From the NCBI GenBank assembly GCA_034008185.1, contig CM067085.1, positions 55,286,602 through 55,350,601 on the forward strand: a stretch of 64,000 nt of DNA, given 5' to 3'. Of the stretch, positions 31,001-37,330 are shown in pieces. Origin of the DNA: Gorsachius magnificus. Its lineage: Eukaryota > Chordata > Aves > Pelecaniformes > Ardeidae. The notes beneath the pieces were generated by a model that saw only the letters and a program-made list of their open reading frames with translations, had not been told where the DNA came from and searched no databases. Each line of letters opens with the position of its first letter. Within the stretch, counting starts at the first letter, position 1. Both the position numbers and the translations under genes were made by a program.

Positions 31001-33764
31001 GAAGAATTTGGATTTCCAATATAACTTGTTCTATTATTTACCTTCTTAATTCACTTTCCAATTAATTTTTGAGGGGAAGAGTGTATGATACTACATTTTA
31101 AAATACAATGATACTCCTACCACTTTAAAGTTAATACATTCTGTAAGTGCATGTGGAAGATAAAATAAAAGGAGGTTTGAATGGTAAGCACTGACTTGTA
31201 CTTCTATCCATTTTAGGACATTTGTGCACAGTACTGGGGAGAAGAAAAACAAACCTATGATGGCATAGAGGTTCAAATGACAGATGCCAACTGTTGTCCT
31301 ACCTATACCATACGTGCATTTGATGTTACACATCTGAAGGTAATCGTTCTAAATTTGTTTCCTTGTTATAAACTTAGCCTAAATAAAGAGAAGGGACAGT
31401 TCCCACTGCACTTACCTCCTTCTTGAAGAAATGGAAATATTTTCCTCTTTCAGAACAGCAGTCAATCATGATAAATGCTATAAATTAGCTCAAATTTCCC
31501 AATTAATGAATTGCTGAGATGGTGGTAGAGGACTCTCAGGAGGTCAGCTATCTTTTGTACTTTGAGCAAAGCTTGGATATCTACCAACCTCATATTCATG
31601 GCATAGAACTCATATCACCATGCAGTTCCTCAAGAATATAATTTTTCTTTTGTAAATCAGCTGCAATAGATGTACTACCTGAATCTTTATTTTAACTTGA
31701 ACATTGACTACATCTCGGCTGCTGTTTTTCAGACGAAAGAAACACAGAAGGTGTATCAGTATCAGTACCACAAGTGGAGTGGCTTGGATGTTCCAGAAAA
31801 CCCCAAAGATTTAGTCAGCATGATTCTCAACCTTAAGCAAAAAGTCCCAGCTAGACCAGCCACTGAGGACAGCAAGAGTACCCGCAGTGTCCCGCTTGTT
31901 GTCCACTGCCGGTGGGTCTGAATTCAGCACATACCTTAACCTAGCTCTAATTTCTGGATATACATAGTAACCACAGTTTTGGGATGCCTACCTTTTTCCA
32001 CAAGCCTATCTGTGTGTCTGAAGACTCAGCTCTCCCTAGAAGATTCCTTGAATTGCTCAAGCTTGACCTTTTTGATTGTAGTGCTGAAAAGTGAGCACAC
32101 TTCTCTTCAGCAGGTGTGGGCCTGGAGTAGGTGGTTAAAGCTACCTGGTCCTGCCTGGTACACATATTTTGAGACAAAATGCTAGGTCAGAGGGTGCGCT
32201 TGTAGCATACTACTAACGAGGATCCAGCAGAGCTTTTAGGTTTATTTCTCGCTCCAGCACATAAGCCCACTTTTTTAGGACCATTGCCAGGAATAGCCTT
32301 GCATACGATCTAAAACAGGATAATCCTGCTAACAATTGTTGAGACTGTATGAAGCTTCTAATTTCTCTCTTAATCCTTAAGTGGCCACATGAGATCCAGG
32401 TAGCCTCTAGATAAACTATGTCTTCTGTGTGTCCTACATATATTCTTAATTGTAACAACTTCAGTCCAGTAAAAAATGTTTTGGAAATGTAATTAATTAC
32501 ACAGACTTTAAAATAAAACTAACATTTAGTCAGAGGACTTCCTGATTTTACATTTTACTTTATCTTCCAGTGATGGATCACAGCAGACCGGTGTATTTTG
32601 TGCTTTAATGACCCTCTTGGAAAGTGCAGAAATAGAAGAAGTAATAGATGTTTTCCAAGTAGTAAAAGCTCTTCGTCGCACCAGGCTGGGAGTGGTCTCC
32701 ACCTTTGTAAGTAAATCTTATGAATTACCAGAAAAAATTATAAGATTACTTATCATGGCCACTAATATCCTCATAACCTTATGCATCATTTCCACATAGG
32801 GAACACTGGTTCTAATCAGGACATTCACAGCCACTCACCACTGCTTGGGAATTGGCCATTACTGATAAGAATGAAGGAGTCTTTGGAGATGTCCAGAGCT
32901 GCGATTCTGTAACACCTTTGTGGAAGGGTGTATATTATAAAATTACCAATTGCATACACTGATGTATCTGCAGTTGCCTCAGGGATGTACGTGCACAGTG
33001 TCCCTTAACTTCTGTAGAGTTGGGAGGCTAAATCCATTCCACGGGCTAGCAGCCATCAACTTGTTTTGTTTAAATCACTGCAGAGGAATTGTGTCTCTGC
33101 GGCATAGACTGCATTTACTAACAAACCAGACCTAGGTGTCATAGATATGGGGCAGGTTATTAGATGACTTTCCTAGACTCCTTACAATACGTGTTGTTTA
33201 CAGCCTAGGTACTCTAAAAACCATCTTTTTGGGACTTCATGAACCAAGAGGGTACTGAGTGACTCGGAATGTCTGATGCAGGCAGTTACAGAGACATTAC
33301 ATACACATGAAGTCAGAATAAACCATACAAGCAACACTCTGTATGCCCAAAACTGTTGGAAGCTCTTTCATATGCAGTCTTGCTTGTTCAACTACATGGT
33401 ACATTTCTAAAGTTTAAGAAAACAGAGAAAGAATGGGTTAATTCTTGGGCTCTGAGCATTCCATTCATACTAATTTCTCTTTATATTTAAGGAACAATAC
33501 CAATTTCTGTATGACACCATTGCCAACATCTACCCTGCACAGAATGGACAAATAAAGAAGAACAGCCATCAGGAAGACAAAGTTGAATTTTGCAGTGAAG
33601 TAGAAAAAACAGATCAGGAAGCTGATTTGATCACTATTGATCTTGCCCCACCACCACCAGAGGAAAATGAGCTTTCTGAAGCATGTGATGGTTCTAAGGC
33701 TGCAGATAGCACTAAGGGAACAGAAAGCTCTACAAACGGCCCCACAACTCCAGTTCTAAATTAG
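3917..33764 (+). CDS. PTPRC: Receptor-type tyrosine-protein phosphatase C (CD45), spliced; 5' exons absent
   Basis: Spliced gene for CD45, the abundant leukocyte surface phosphatase that dephosphorylates Src-family kinases and so sets antigen-receptor signalling thresholds (established family knowledge). I joined 31 coding exons whose phases agree throughout, giving about 1,237 codons to the stop at 33762-33764; human CD45 with all variable exons is about 1,306 residues. Order seen: mucin-like variable exons, Cys-containing region, fibronectin-III-like domains, one transmembrane helix, short juxtamembrane part, phosphatase D1 with WPDHGVP and [10 protein letters not shown], inactive-type D2 with HCRDGSQQTG, and an acidic/proline tail. 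The cytoplasmic half is close to mammalian CD45, while the ectodomain matches mainly by exon size, phase and Cys/N-glycan pattern. The signal-peptide exon was not found and probably lies upstream. The gene identity is secure; use of each variable exon is inferred. Confidence 0.97.
4062..4120 (+). other. Possible cryptic exon downstream of A1
   Basis: A pyrimidine-rich acceptor-like stretch ending in AG at 4060-4061 is also preserved in the second duplicated copy (AG at 4965-4966). From 4062 the phase-1 frame stays open to a weak donor-like 'GTG|gtgatt' near 4120. In copy 2 the same frame runs open for 27 codons and then meets a stop with no donor. It is therefore more likely an acceptor relic than a used exon. 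Confidence 0.2.
4769..4981 (+). repeat. Duplicated segment, copy 2 (contains variable exon A2)
   Basis: Direct repeat of 3859-4076 with the same exon, flanking intron pieces and splice signals. The copies differ by a two-base indel just before the exon, several intronic changes and about eight exon substitutions, some of them synonymous. This is a simple tandem exon duplication within PTPRC. Confidence 0.9.
4825..4920 (+). CDS. PTPRC: PTPRC variable mucin-like exon, copy A2 (96 nt)
   Basis: Second copy of the 32-codon Ser/Thr/Pro exon, beginning [16 protein letters not shown]. It is fully open in the phase-1 frame, has acceptor 'tttccccactgcag' and donor 'GAAG|gtaacg', and carries the same CAGCAG tandem acceptor (alternative start 4828). 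Replacements against copy A1 include Thr to Ala, Ser to Pro and Arg to His, so neither copy has been broken. It could be used together with A1, as a mutually exclusive alternative, or not at all; transcript data are required to choose. Confidence 0.75.
5282..5305 (+). CDS. PTPRC: PTPRC 24-nt microexon, Thr-rich
   Basis: Encodes 8 residues (VESTTTTP when joined to the upstream G). A strong pyrimidine tract (ctctctctctttctgttttcaagtag) precedes it and a near-consensus donor 'CTG|gtaagaaa' follows. It is phase 1 at both ends, like its neighbours. The Thr-rich content fits the O-glycosylated stalk. Short length makes it less certain than other exons, but both splice sites are good. Confidence 0.7.
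5743..5880 (+). CDS. PTPRC: PTPRC variable exon resembling mammalian exon 5 (B)
   Basis: Encodes 46 residues starting [16 protein letters not shown], which resembles the start of mammalian exon 5 (B), including the 'P-x-LPTHA' run and nearly the same length. Acceptor 'ctctcaccacag', donor 'TCAG|gtttgc', phase 1 at both ends. The exon is strikingly CA-rich (ccaccacaccgcagcac; caccacacgcac), a composition typical of hnRNP L-bound silencers in mammalian CD45 variable exons. It ends with a likely N-glycosylation site (NAS). Confidence 0.85.
6669..6755 (+). CDS. PTPRC: PTPRC mucin-like exon (29 codons)
   Basis: Encodes [20 protein letters not shown] plus a short Thr-rich end. Acceptor 'tatttccttacag', donor 'ATAG|gtgaca', phase 1 at both ends. 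The D-x-Y-N start resembles mammalian exon 7 more than exon 6 (C); no separate counterpart of mammalian exon C was recognised between 5881 and 6668. Part of the O-glycosylated stalk. Confidence 0.85.
   Translation: MITIQQPCTAPPHQSARQQTLGPSPLSQ
7903..7935 (+). CDS. PTPRC: PTPRC short stalk exon (11 codons)
   Basis: Encodes [11 protein letters not shown], closely echoing the end of the mammalian stalk just before the Cys-rich region (Thr-rich, then a Cys). Acceptor 'cttttcttatag', donor 'TGTG|gtaaga', phase 1 at both ends. The final Cys may pair within the next exons. Confidence 0.8.
8750..8980 (+). CDS. PTPRC: PTPRC extracellular exon, first folded region
   Basis: A 231-nt exon (77 codons), the same position and general size as the mammalian exon that begins the membrane-distal folded part. 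Starts [20 protein letters not shown], contains N-glycosylation sites NVT, NSS and NCS and two Cys, and ends YIPPG at the splice, where the human exon ends DVPPG. Acceptor 'tttctgttag', donor 'CCTG|gtaggt', phase 1 to phase 1. Confidence 0.93.
9005..9024. repeat. Poly-T tract in PTPRC intron
   Basis: Uninterrupted run of 20 T about 25 bases after the donor at 8981. Low-complexity; possibly the remnant of a retroposed poly-A tail read on the other strand, but no attached element was recognised. Confidence 0.6.
9547..9651 (+). CDS. PTPRC: PTPRC extracellular exon (FNIII-like domain 1, first half)
   Basis: 35 codons starting [20 protein letters not shown], with three Cys and N-glycosylation sites NST and NVT. 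The central C-W-x-K strand resembles the human 'C-L-K-W-K' region. Acceptor 'atccttttcag', donor 'AAAG|gtaaga', phase 1 to phase 1. Confidence 0.92.
10494..10649 (+). CDS. PTPRC: PTPRC extracellular exon (FNIII-like domain 1, second half)
   Basis: 52 codons from [10 protein letters not shown] to VVTDYG, including NST and NCT glycosylation sites and the Y-x-C pattern seen in human (EYKC). The first of two nearby 'ctacag' acceptors was chosen, because the second (17 bases on) would shift the frame into a stop. Donor 'GGTG|gtaagt'. Confidence 0.92.
10930..11556 (+). mobile_element. CR1 LINE, 5'-truncated, ORF2 C-terminus and 3' end
   Basis: Intronic avian CR1 copy in sense orientation. Positions 11037-11471 still read as an open frame with the ORF2 C-terminal signature: [20 protein letters not shown] start, [42 protein letters not shown] and [11 protein letters not shown]. 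The reverse-transcriptase core is missing, so the element cannot move. It ends with the CR1-type 'gattatgattctatga' near 11541-11556. Upstream text (nonsense-containing) continues CR1-like back to about 10930. The 5' edge is approximate. Confidence 0.93.
12117..12242 (+). CDS. PTPRC: PTPRC extracellular exon (FNIII domain 2, first half)
   Basis: 42 codons starting [20 protein letters not shown], followed by W-E-A-P: a standard fibronectin-III opening (P-x-x-L-x-V ... V-S-W). N-glycosylation sites NLT, NVS and NSS. Acceptor 'ttttacaacag', donor 'AGAG|gtaagt', phase 1 to phase 1; it corresponds to the human exon starting SPGEPQII. Confidence 0.94.
13652..13810 (+). CDS. PTPRC: PTPRC extracellular exon (FNIII domain 2, second half)
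   Basis: 53 codons beginning [20 protein letters not shown], with the Y-x-x-x-L-x-P-x-T/F-like turn typical of the second half of a fibronectin-III domain and a C-N-F-R-T-K-P ending that parallels human C-H-F-T-T-K-S. Acceptor 'ttttttcttag', donor 'TCAG|gtaagt'. Confidence 0.94.
13811..16620 (+). other. PTPRC intron, AT-rich, no other gene seen
   Basis: About 2.8 kb of AT-rich unique sequence, including a CA/A-rich low-complexity patch near 14610-14660 (many AAAACC units). Open frames on both strands here are short and lack recognisable domains. Confidence 0.7.
16621..16820 (+). CDS. PTPRC: PTPRC extracellular exon (FNIII domain 3)
   Basis: 200 nt starting [20 protein letters not shown] and ending LTNYTFK, closely matching human '...YSTDYTFK' at the same splice. 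Sites NVT, NQT, NDS and NYT; two Cys. Acceptor 'cttttgtgaacag', donor 'AAG|gtaagt'; enters in phase 1, leaves in phase 0. Confidence 0.94.
16821..19171 (+). other. PTPRC intron, no other gene seen
   Basis: About 2.35 kb without a recognisable gene. An open frame at 17982-18422 (146 codons) has no family resemblance and no suitable splice context. An acceptor-like site near 18978 leads to a stop in the required frame and was not used. Confidence 0.7.
19172..19232 (+). CDS. PTPRC: PTPRC membrane-proximal extracellular exon
   Basis: 61 nt encoding [20 protein letters not shown], equivalent to the human 'AYFHNGDYPGEPF...' exon. It completes the last FNIII domain just outside the membrane. Acceptor 'cactgcatgcag', donor 'AGAT|gtaagt'; phase 0 to phase 1. 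Confidence 0.92.
19976..20084 (+). CDS. PTPRC: PTPRC transmembrane exon
   Basis: Encodes the single transmembrane helix ([20 protein letters not shown], then [13 protein letters not shown] as the stop-transfer and first cytoplasmic residues). Nearly identical to the mammalian transmembrane segment, in sharp contrast to the diverged ectodomain. Acceptor 'tttttctgttgctag', donor 'CTTAG|gtaagc'; phase 1 to phase 2. Confidence 0.97.
21289..21320 (+). CDS. PTPRC: PTPRC juxtamembrane exon (32 nt)
   Basis: Encodes [11 protein letters not shown] between the basic stop-transfer sequence and the wedge region. The mammalian counterpart is of similar length but has a different, acidic sequence. Acceptor 'gcttctttcag', donor 'GCGG|gtaagt'; phase 2 to phase 1, which fits both neighbours. 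Confidence 0.88.
22514..22629 (+). CDS. PTPRC: PTPRC juxtamembrane/wedge exon
   Basis: Starts [20 protein letters not shown] and ends FLDEFQ, matching human 'DDEKQLMNVEPIHADILL...FLAEFQ'. This is the helical wedge that leads into D1. Acceptor 'tgtatttacacag', donor 'CAG|gtttgt'; phase 1 to phase 0. Confidence 0.97.
23164..23254 (+). CDS. PTPRC: PTPRC D1 exon, N-terminal part
   Basis: Starts [20 protein letters not shown] and contains [12 protein letters not shown] (completed by the next exon), the phosphotyrosine-recognition loop (KNRY) of classical tyrosine phosphatases. Acceptor 'gcattttacag', donor 'CCAT|gtgagt'. Confidence 0.97.
23351..23427 (+). CDS. PTPRC: PTPRC D1 exon
   Basis: Encodes [20 protein letters not shown] and then ASYID: the conserved 'NRV-L...DYINASYI' segment of phosphatase D1. 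Acceptor 'gatttaaacag', donor 'GAT|gtgagt'; phase 1 to phase 0. Confidence 0.97.
23656..23692 (+). CDS. PTPRC: PTPRC D1 exon (37 nt)
   Basis: Encodes [12 protein letters not shown], the start of the invariant 'YIAAQGP' motif, finished by the next exon. Acceptor 'ctttttatag', donor 'CAAG|gtaatt'. Confidence 0.97.
24134..24231 (+). CDS. PTPRC: PTPRC D1 exon
   Basis: Encodes [20 protein letters not shown] followed by [13 protein letters not shown], the highly conserved 'DFWRMIWEQ...[10 protein letters not shown]' core strand. Acceptor 'tatctcatgctag', donor 'AGG|gtgaga'; phase 1 to phase 0. A CCAT microsatellite begins only about 10 bases after the donor. Confidence 0.98.
24241..24285. repeat. 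(CCAT)n-type microsatellite beside a splice donor
   Basis: Interrupted CCAT/CCTT tetranucleotide array of about 45 bases, starting roughly ten bases inside the intron that follows the D1 exon ending at 24231. Confidence 0.95.
25181..25306 (+). CDS. PTPRC: PTPRC D1 exon
   Basis: Encodes [20 protein letters not shown] and continues to [10 protein letters not shown]. This is the 'NKCAQYWP' region of D1; the following strands are somewhat diverged from mammals, as in other CD45 orthologues. Acceptor 'cgtatcttcatag', donor 'AAA|gtaagt'; phase 0 at both ends. Confidence 0.97.
25307..27061 (+). other. PTPRC intron, no other gene seen
   Basis: About 1.75 kb of AT-rich intron without a recognisable gene. 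It contains a (TTTA)5 tract at 26601-26620 and a short GT/TA-rich stretch near 27008-27036, just before the acceptor of the WPD-loop exon. Confidence 0.75.
27062..27219 (+). CDS. PTPRC: PTPRC D1 exon with WPD loop and catalytic Cys
   Basis: Encodes [20 protein letters not shown], then [20 protein letters not shown] and [12 protein letters not shown]. The general-acid Asp of the WPD loop is codon 27119-27121 and the nucleophilic Cys is codon 27215-27217; the exon ends inside the next codon. All residues needed for catalysis in this part are present. Acceptor 'cattttgtctag', donor 'GCAG|gtaaat'; phase 0 to phase 2. Confidence 0.98.
27708..27843 (+). CDS. PTPRC: PTPRC D1 exon with P-loop Arg
   Basis: Completes [10 protein letters not shown]: the P-loop Arg is codon 27721-27723. 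Continues [20 protein letters not shown] and ends [11 protein letters not shown], which carries the Q-loop. D1 therefore looks fully active. Acceptor 'gtgctttgcag', donor 'GAG|gtatct'; phase 2 to phase 0. Confidence 0.98.
28539..28688 (+). CDS. PTPRC: PTPRC D1 end and D1-D2 linker exon
   Basis: Encodes [20 protein letters not shown], then [20 protein letters not shown] and the EAEFQ junction to D2. I chose the acceptor at 'aacaccag' because it restores the two residues (SQ, usually AQ) before YILIH. A second in-frame AG six bases later (start 28545) would delete them. The pyrimidine tract is weak. Donor 'CAG|gtaaat'. Confidence 0.93.
29118..29208 (+). CDS. PTPRC: PTPRC D2 exon, N-terminal part
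   Basis: Encodes [20 protein letters not shown] and [10 protein letters not shown], matching mammalian '[24 protein letters not shown]'. This is the D2 equivalent of the KNRY loop, with N in place of Y. Acceptor 'cattctttctttag', donor 'CCAT|gtaagt'; phase 0 to phase 1. Confidence 0.97.
29576..29709 (+). CDS. PTPRC: PTPRC D2 exon with acidic insert
   Basis: Encodes [20 protein letters not shown], then the acidic run [13 protein letters not shown] and [11 protein letters not shown]. The acidic Ser/Asp/Glu insert is diagnostic of CD45 D2 and in mammals is a casein kinase 2 target (family knowledge). Acceptor 'tttgtctcatgcag', donor 'ACT|gtatgt'; phase 1 to phase 0. Confidence 0.97.
29710..30756 (+). 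other. PTPRC intron, no other gene seen
   Basis: About 1.05 kb AT-rich intron with a T-run near 29990-30003. Nothing else recognised. Confidence 0.75.
30757..30891 (+). CDS. PTPRC: PTPRC D2 exon
   Basis: Encodes [20 protein letters not shown] and [20 protein letters not shown], the D2 counterpart of the 'AAQGP...DFW' region. Acceptor 'atttgatag', donor 'CAG|gtgagg'; phase 0. Confidence 0.97.
31217..31339 (+). CDS. PTPRC: PTPRC D2 exon
   Basis: Encodes [20 protein letters not shown], then [21 protein letters not shown]; the ICAQYWGE opening is CD45-specific. Acceptor 'tccattttag', donor 'AAG|gtaatc'; phase 0. Confidence 0.97.
31733..31911 (+). CDS. PTPRC: PTPRC D2 exon with degenerate WPD loop
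   Basis: Encodes [20 protein letters not shown], continuing to VPLVVHC. Where an active domain has W-P-D, this has W-S-G-L-D, as expected for the inactive CD45 D2. The Cys codon is 31907-31909. Acceptor 'gctgtttttcag', donor 'GCCG|gtgggt'; phase 0 to phase 2. Confidence 0.97.
32571..32706 (+). CDS. PTPRC: PTPRC D2 exon with degenerate P-loop
   Basis: Completes HCRDGSQQTG, with Q where an active P-loop has the essential Arg. Then [38 protein letters not shown]. Acceptor 'ttatcttccag', donor 'TTT|gtaagt'; phase 2 to phase 0. Confidence 0.97.
32707..33491 (+). other. Last PTPRC intron, no other gene seen
   Basis: About 0.8 kb of unique sequence before the terminal exon; no element recognised. 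Confidence 0.75.
33492..33764 (+). CDS. PTPRC: PTPRC terminal coding exon (D2 end and C-tail)
   Basis: Encodes [20 protein letters not shown], then [13 protein letters not shown], closing D2 as in mammals. A diverged tail follows, with an APPPPEENE proline run and a Ser/Thr-rich end finishing [13 protein letters not shown] (mammals end NGPASPALNQGS). Acceptor 'ttatatttaag'. The stop is TAG at 33762-33764. Confidence 0.97.
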   Translation, partial: EQYQFLYDTIANIYPAQNGQIKKNSHQEDKVEFCSEVEKTDQEADLITIDLAPPPPEENELSEACDGSKAADSTKGTESSTNGPTTPVLN

Positions 33765-34765
33765 AAGCTATTCTAAAGAAAAAAAAAAAAAGTGCTTTTT
33801 CATGAGCAAAAAATCTTAAACAAAATAAGAATTATAAGATTTCTTCCTCTTCCCACCTTTTTTTCCTGGAAAACATTTATTGTTATATCAGGTTTTCAAA
33901 GGTACAAATTTAAAGGAATACTTGAAACTTGTAGAGAGTGACAAAGAACTGTGAAAGTTTAATTTTTGTGTAGATTTACATTTAATACTTCTTTAGAAAC
34001 CTTTAAACTATTTTTATACTTTGTCTTTTAAAAATATGTACAGTGTAATACTATTCTGAGCAGTGGGAAGGAAATTTTTTCACCTCTGACAAGGAGAAAA
34101 GCAACTCGGAAGAAGATTAGCGTGTTGCAAAACCAGGTCTGTCTTCAAAACTATTAGCAAGTAAATTAACCTAACTGGTAAGCATATATTCCAGCATTTC
34201 AGGAGTGCTGACCAAGCACTGCTTTAATAATACTCCGTGGAACTTTGGAAGTTTTAAGAATTTATCATTTACATCATGTGGCAATTCCAAGGAATTCAGA
34301 TGTACGGAGAATCTCTTAATTCAATGTATCAGTGTGGAATAGAAATTTTTGCATTTTTCTGACCTGCCGCAAGGTGTCCTCATTGCCCCACATATATTGA
34401 TCTGAATTTCAATGTTGGACTCAAAGAAGAGCTTGGAGATCGGCATTTGAATGATTGCAGTGATTTTGATAGAAAACACAGTCTGTTTACTCTTAGAGCT
34501 TAAAATACTGCAAGCTTGCACATCTATTTCTTATGCTTACTGTTATTTAAAAGGACTGCTTTCACAAATGCATCTGACTCATTTTCAGAATTGGAAAATA
34601 TTAGATGCTTTCCCTCCAAACCTTGTAGATTTTAACTGGTACAGGATTTTTTTTTTTTCCCATTATAAGGATTTGTATGTTATAGTTGTGTTATTTTTAC
34701 TGTTGCTTACTGGATTTTAGCCTACTGATTTTAGAACAAATAAAAAAGATACTTAATAGTTGGCA
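33765..34765 (+). other. PTPRC: PTPRC 3' untranslated region (end approximate)
   Basis: Begins after the stop, starts with an A-rich run, and is AT-rich throughout. The first canonical AATAAA downstream is at 34739-34744, so the cleavage site is placed 10-30 bases beyond it. The end is inferred, not observed. Confidence 0.65.
34739..34744 (+). promoter_or_regulatory. Polyadenylation signal AATAAA for PTPRC
   Basis: Canonical hexamer about 975 bases after the stop, followed by a G/T-containing stretch (tagttggcaaggtgg). It is the first AATAAA after the stop codon that I noticed. Confidence 0.65.
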
Positions 34766-36944
34766 AGGTGGAAATTATTTTGCTCTATTGGACTCTGCAA
34801 ACCGATTATTTTCTTCTAAATGCACAAAATCTTGTGCTATCCCACACATGGATAAAATTTACAAATTTTAGTAGGAAAACACACCATTTAATTCCCATAA
34901 AACTGTGTGAGCCCAGGTAAGTGTCATGATTCTCTCACTACAGAGGAAGGAAACTTCATTTTTCTTTTGCTTGAAGTCATTAAAGGAACAGTTACTCAGT
35001 GGGTTCAGTGCTCCTAGTTTATCAGTCCATATTCCTAATCTCTCTTCACAAAACATAATTGAAAATACTTAGCCATGTAAACAACATGTACAGTCACACT
35101 TGGTTAAAACATTAATTTAATTTTGCTGTTACTCTAGATCGAATATTTCATTCACAGTTATCAACTCAGACAAGTGCTTCCCACCAGTCTCGCTTGAATA
35201 AGTGGCAGCAAACCATCACAGAGGCAGTGGGATTCCCCCGATTGTCAGCTGAGCTGCCTTTTCATCTGGACTTGTGTTAGGTGATAAACTAACACAGCTG
35301 AGGGGTTTACCTGTGGAGAAAAAAGCTCTTGAGACTACATGTGAAGATAATCTAAAAGAAAATTGCAGGCCCCAAAACCTGTTGGCTGCTTTTAGAGGAA
35401 CGTGTCAAAATTGCAAATTTAGCGTATGTTTGAAGATCAAAAGGATAAAGAGCCTTGGATGCAGATTGACTCCCTGGTGTCCACTGGTTAACAGAGAAAT
35501 ATTAATTTATTTTTCTTTTTCTGGCCACTGTAAAGCCTCTCTAGCTCATTCAGGTAGTAGAATGAAGAGGCCAGCGCAGCTACCTATTGTAAGAGTGTGG
35601 AGACGGAGACTGGTCACGCTTTTAGGAATAACTGAAAATGTTTCCCATATCAAAAATTAGGCCTAAATTTTCATTTTGTGTAAATCTGAGGGCACTCATA
35701 CCCTTAAATTCCTTGAAAAAAAAAATGCTTCTGCATCTTTTTAAGCTCCTGCAGCACCTGGGCTGTAAAAATTCTGGAGGATTTTGTTTTGCTTAAATTG
35801 TTTTCTAGAATGATTTCAGTGGTTTTCTGACTGCATATTAAAAAAAAAATGCATGCCAGGTTAACACTTTATTTGTGCATGTATTTTGAAAGAAAATATT
35901 GAATTTTGCCTCACGTATGTCTTCATTATTAGCCTAATCAGAGAAACAGAGCCTTACATTAAAACTGCCCTCACATGCCTTTTGGAGTAAAGTTCCCTAT
36001 AGTCACAAGGAGATAAACTGAGCTCTTGGCTTTTAATTATTTTCAAATTAAATAACACTGTACAATTACTTCTCATTAAATCCCATTGTGAAAACTGAGG
36101 GAGCCTGTCTTAAAACAGCTGAGGTTCTGATTGCTTCTAGGAACTCTCTATGTATGTTTTTTTGACTTCTCTACTGCCATCTGAGTTTCAAAAATCCACG
36201 AGGTGGTGAAACAGAGCTTGTAGGAGGAAGTCATTATGATGGATGCATCATAGTCGCTTGGCTTATTCACCTGTAGGCTTAATTTTATGTCTCTTAGGAA
36301 CACAGTGAAGCCTATCACAGGTGAGCCATGAAGCCCAAGGTAATAAGCTCTGCTAGGAAACTGCTCTGGCTTTGTCAGGGCAAGAACAACACTGTAGCAG
36401 GCTGGAGACTTGGCATAGCCTAAAAGCTGAGAAACAAACATAAGATGCAAAGTAAGATGCAAAATTATTATTTTCTCAAGTAGAGCTAAGCTGCGCAAAG
36501 ACTGCTAACCACTGCCTCAAGCTGTTACTCAAAATGTTTTGTAATCTAAAGTCCCGGATAAAAATAATTAACCAACAGATCAGCTGGGAGAGAACTTTGA
36601 GCAACGAGTGAAGGTAATCCAGGGCTTATGTGACCAAAGGGATTGGATTTCTCCCACAGTTTGCTGGGTAGAAGCTGATAGAAAGGTGGGTATGGAGAAG
36701 TGATAGTGCTGTGTTATTGGAGTCTGGTGTGGGAAGAGTGGGGGAGGGGAAGGATCCCGGGGTCTCCACAGGATTCTGCTTGGTCAGGTACCTGCAGAGG
36801 GGAATGAACTGTGTGTTTGCTATATGTTTCTTGTGCTCTGTAATGAACAAAGTAGTTACATGAAAATCTTTTTTTTTCAGAGACTGTACATTATGAATAT
36901 CAGCCACATTGTGATTCTTGAGCTAAACGTTATACAACACAAAA
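34766..36944. other. Intergenic, no gene recognised
   Basis: AT-rich unique sequence downstream of PTPRC. Open frames of up to 128 codons (for example 35274-35660) lack recognisable domains, repeats or splice context. Confidence 0.6.
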
Positions 36945-37330
36945 ACCAGCCAGTGCACTGAGCCTGGGGGTCAGGGATGCCATTCAAGGAGATGACAAAG
37001 GCCCCGTCACTTTCCCGCCCCCCAGCTTCCACTGCCGCGTTCGGGCTCTTGCGGGGTATGTTTGTGCCTGTTCCTTTTCCCACCCGTACATGCAGCTGGT
37101 GTTCGTGAACTCAGCCTCTCCACTTCTGAGCCGGCTGATGCCGTCAGAGCAGTGAGCTCGCTCCTGGCTGGGGAGGGGGGCACTTTCTTCCCCTTGCTCT
37201 AAACTGGGAAGGAGCAGGAGCCCGAGGGGCTCAACCAGGCCGGGAGGGTCCCCACCTACCCCTGCACCACCTCTGGCTGCTACTGTTAGGACATCGCCAG
37301 GGGCGTGGGGAGTTTGCTGGAGGAGTGAAG
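36945..37330. other. GC-rich patch in AT-rich flank
   Basis: A conspicuous rise in G+C with several CpGs (for example near 37005-37055 and 37120-37165) and G-runs near 37170-37182. It might be a small CpG-island-like regulatory element or an old GC-rich repeat; nothing in it identifies a promoter for a known gene. Confidence 0.4.
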
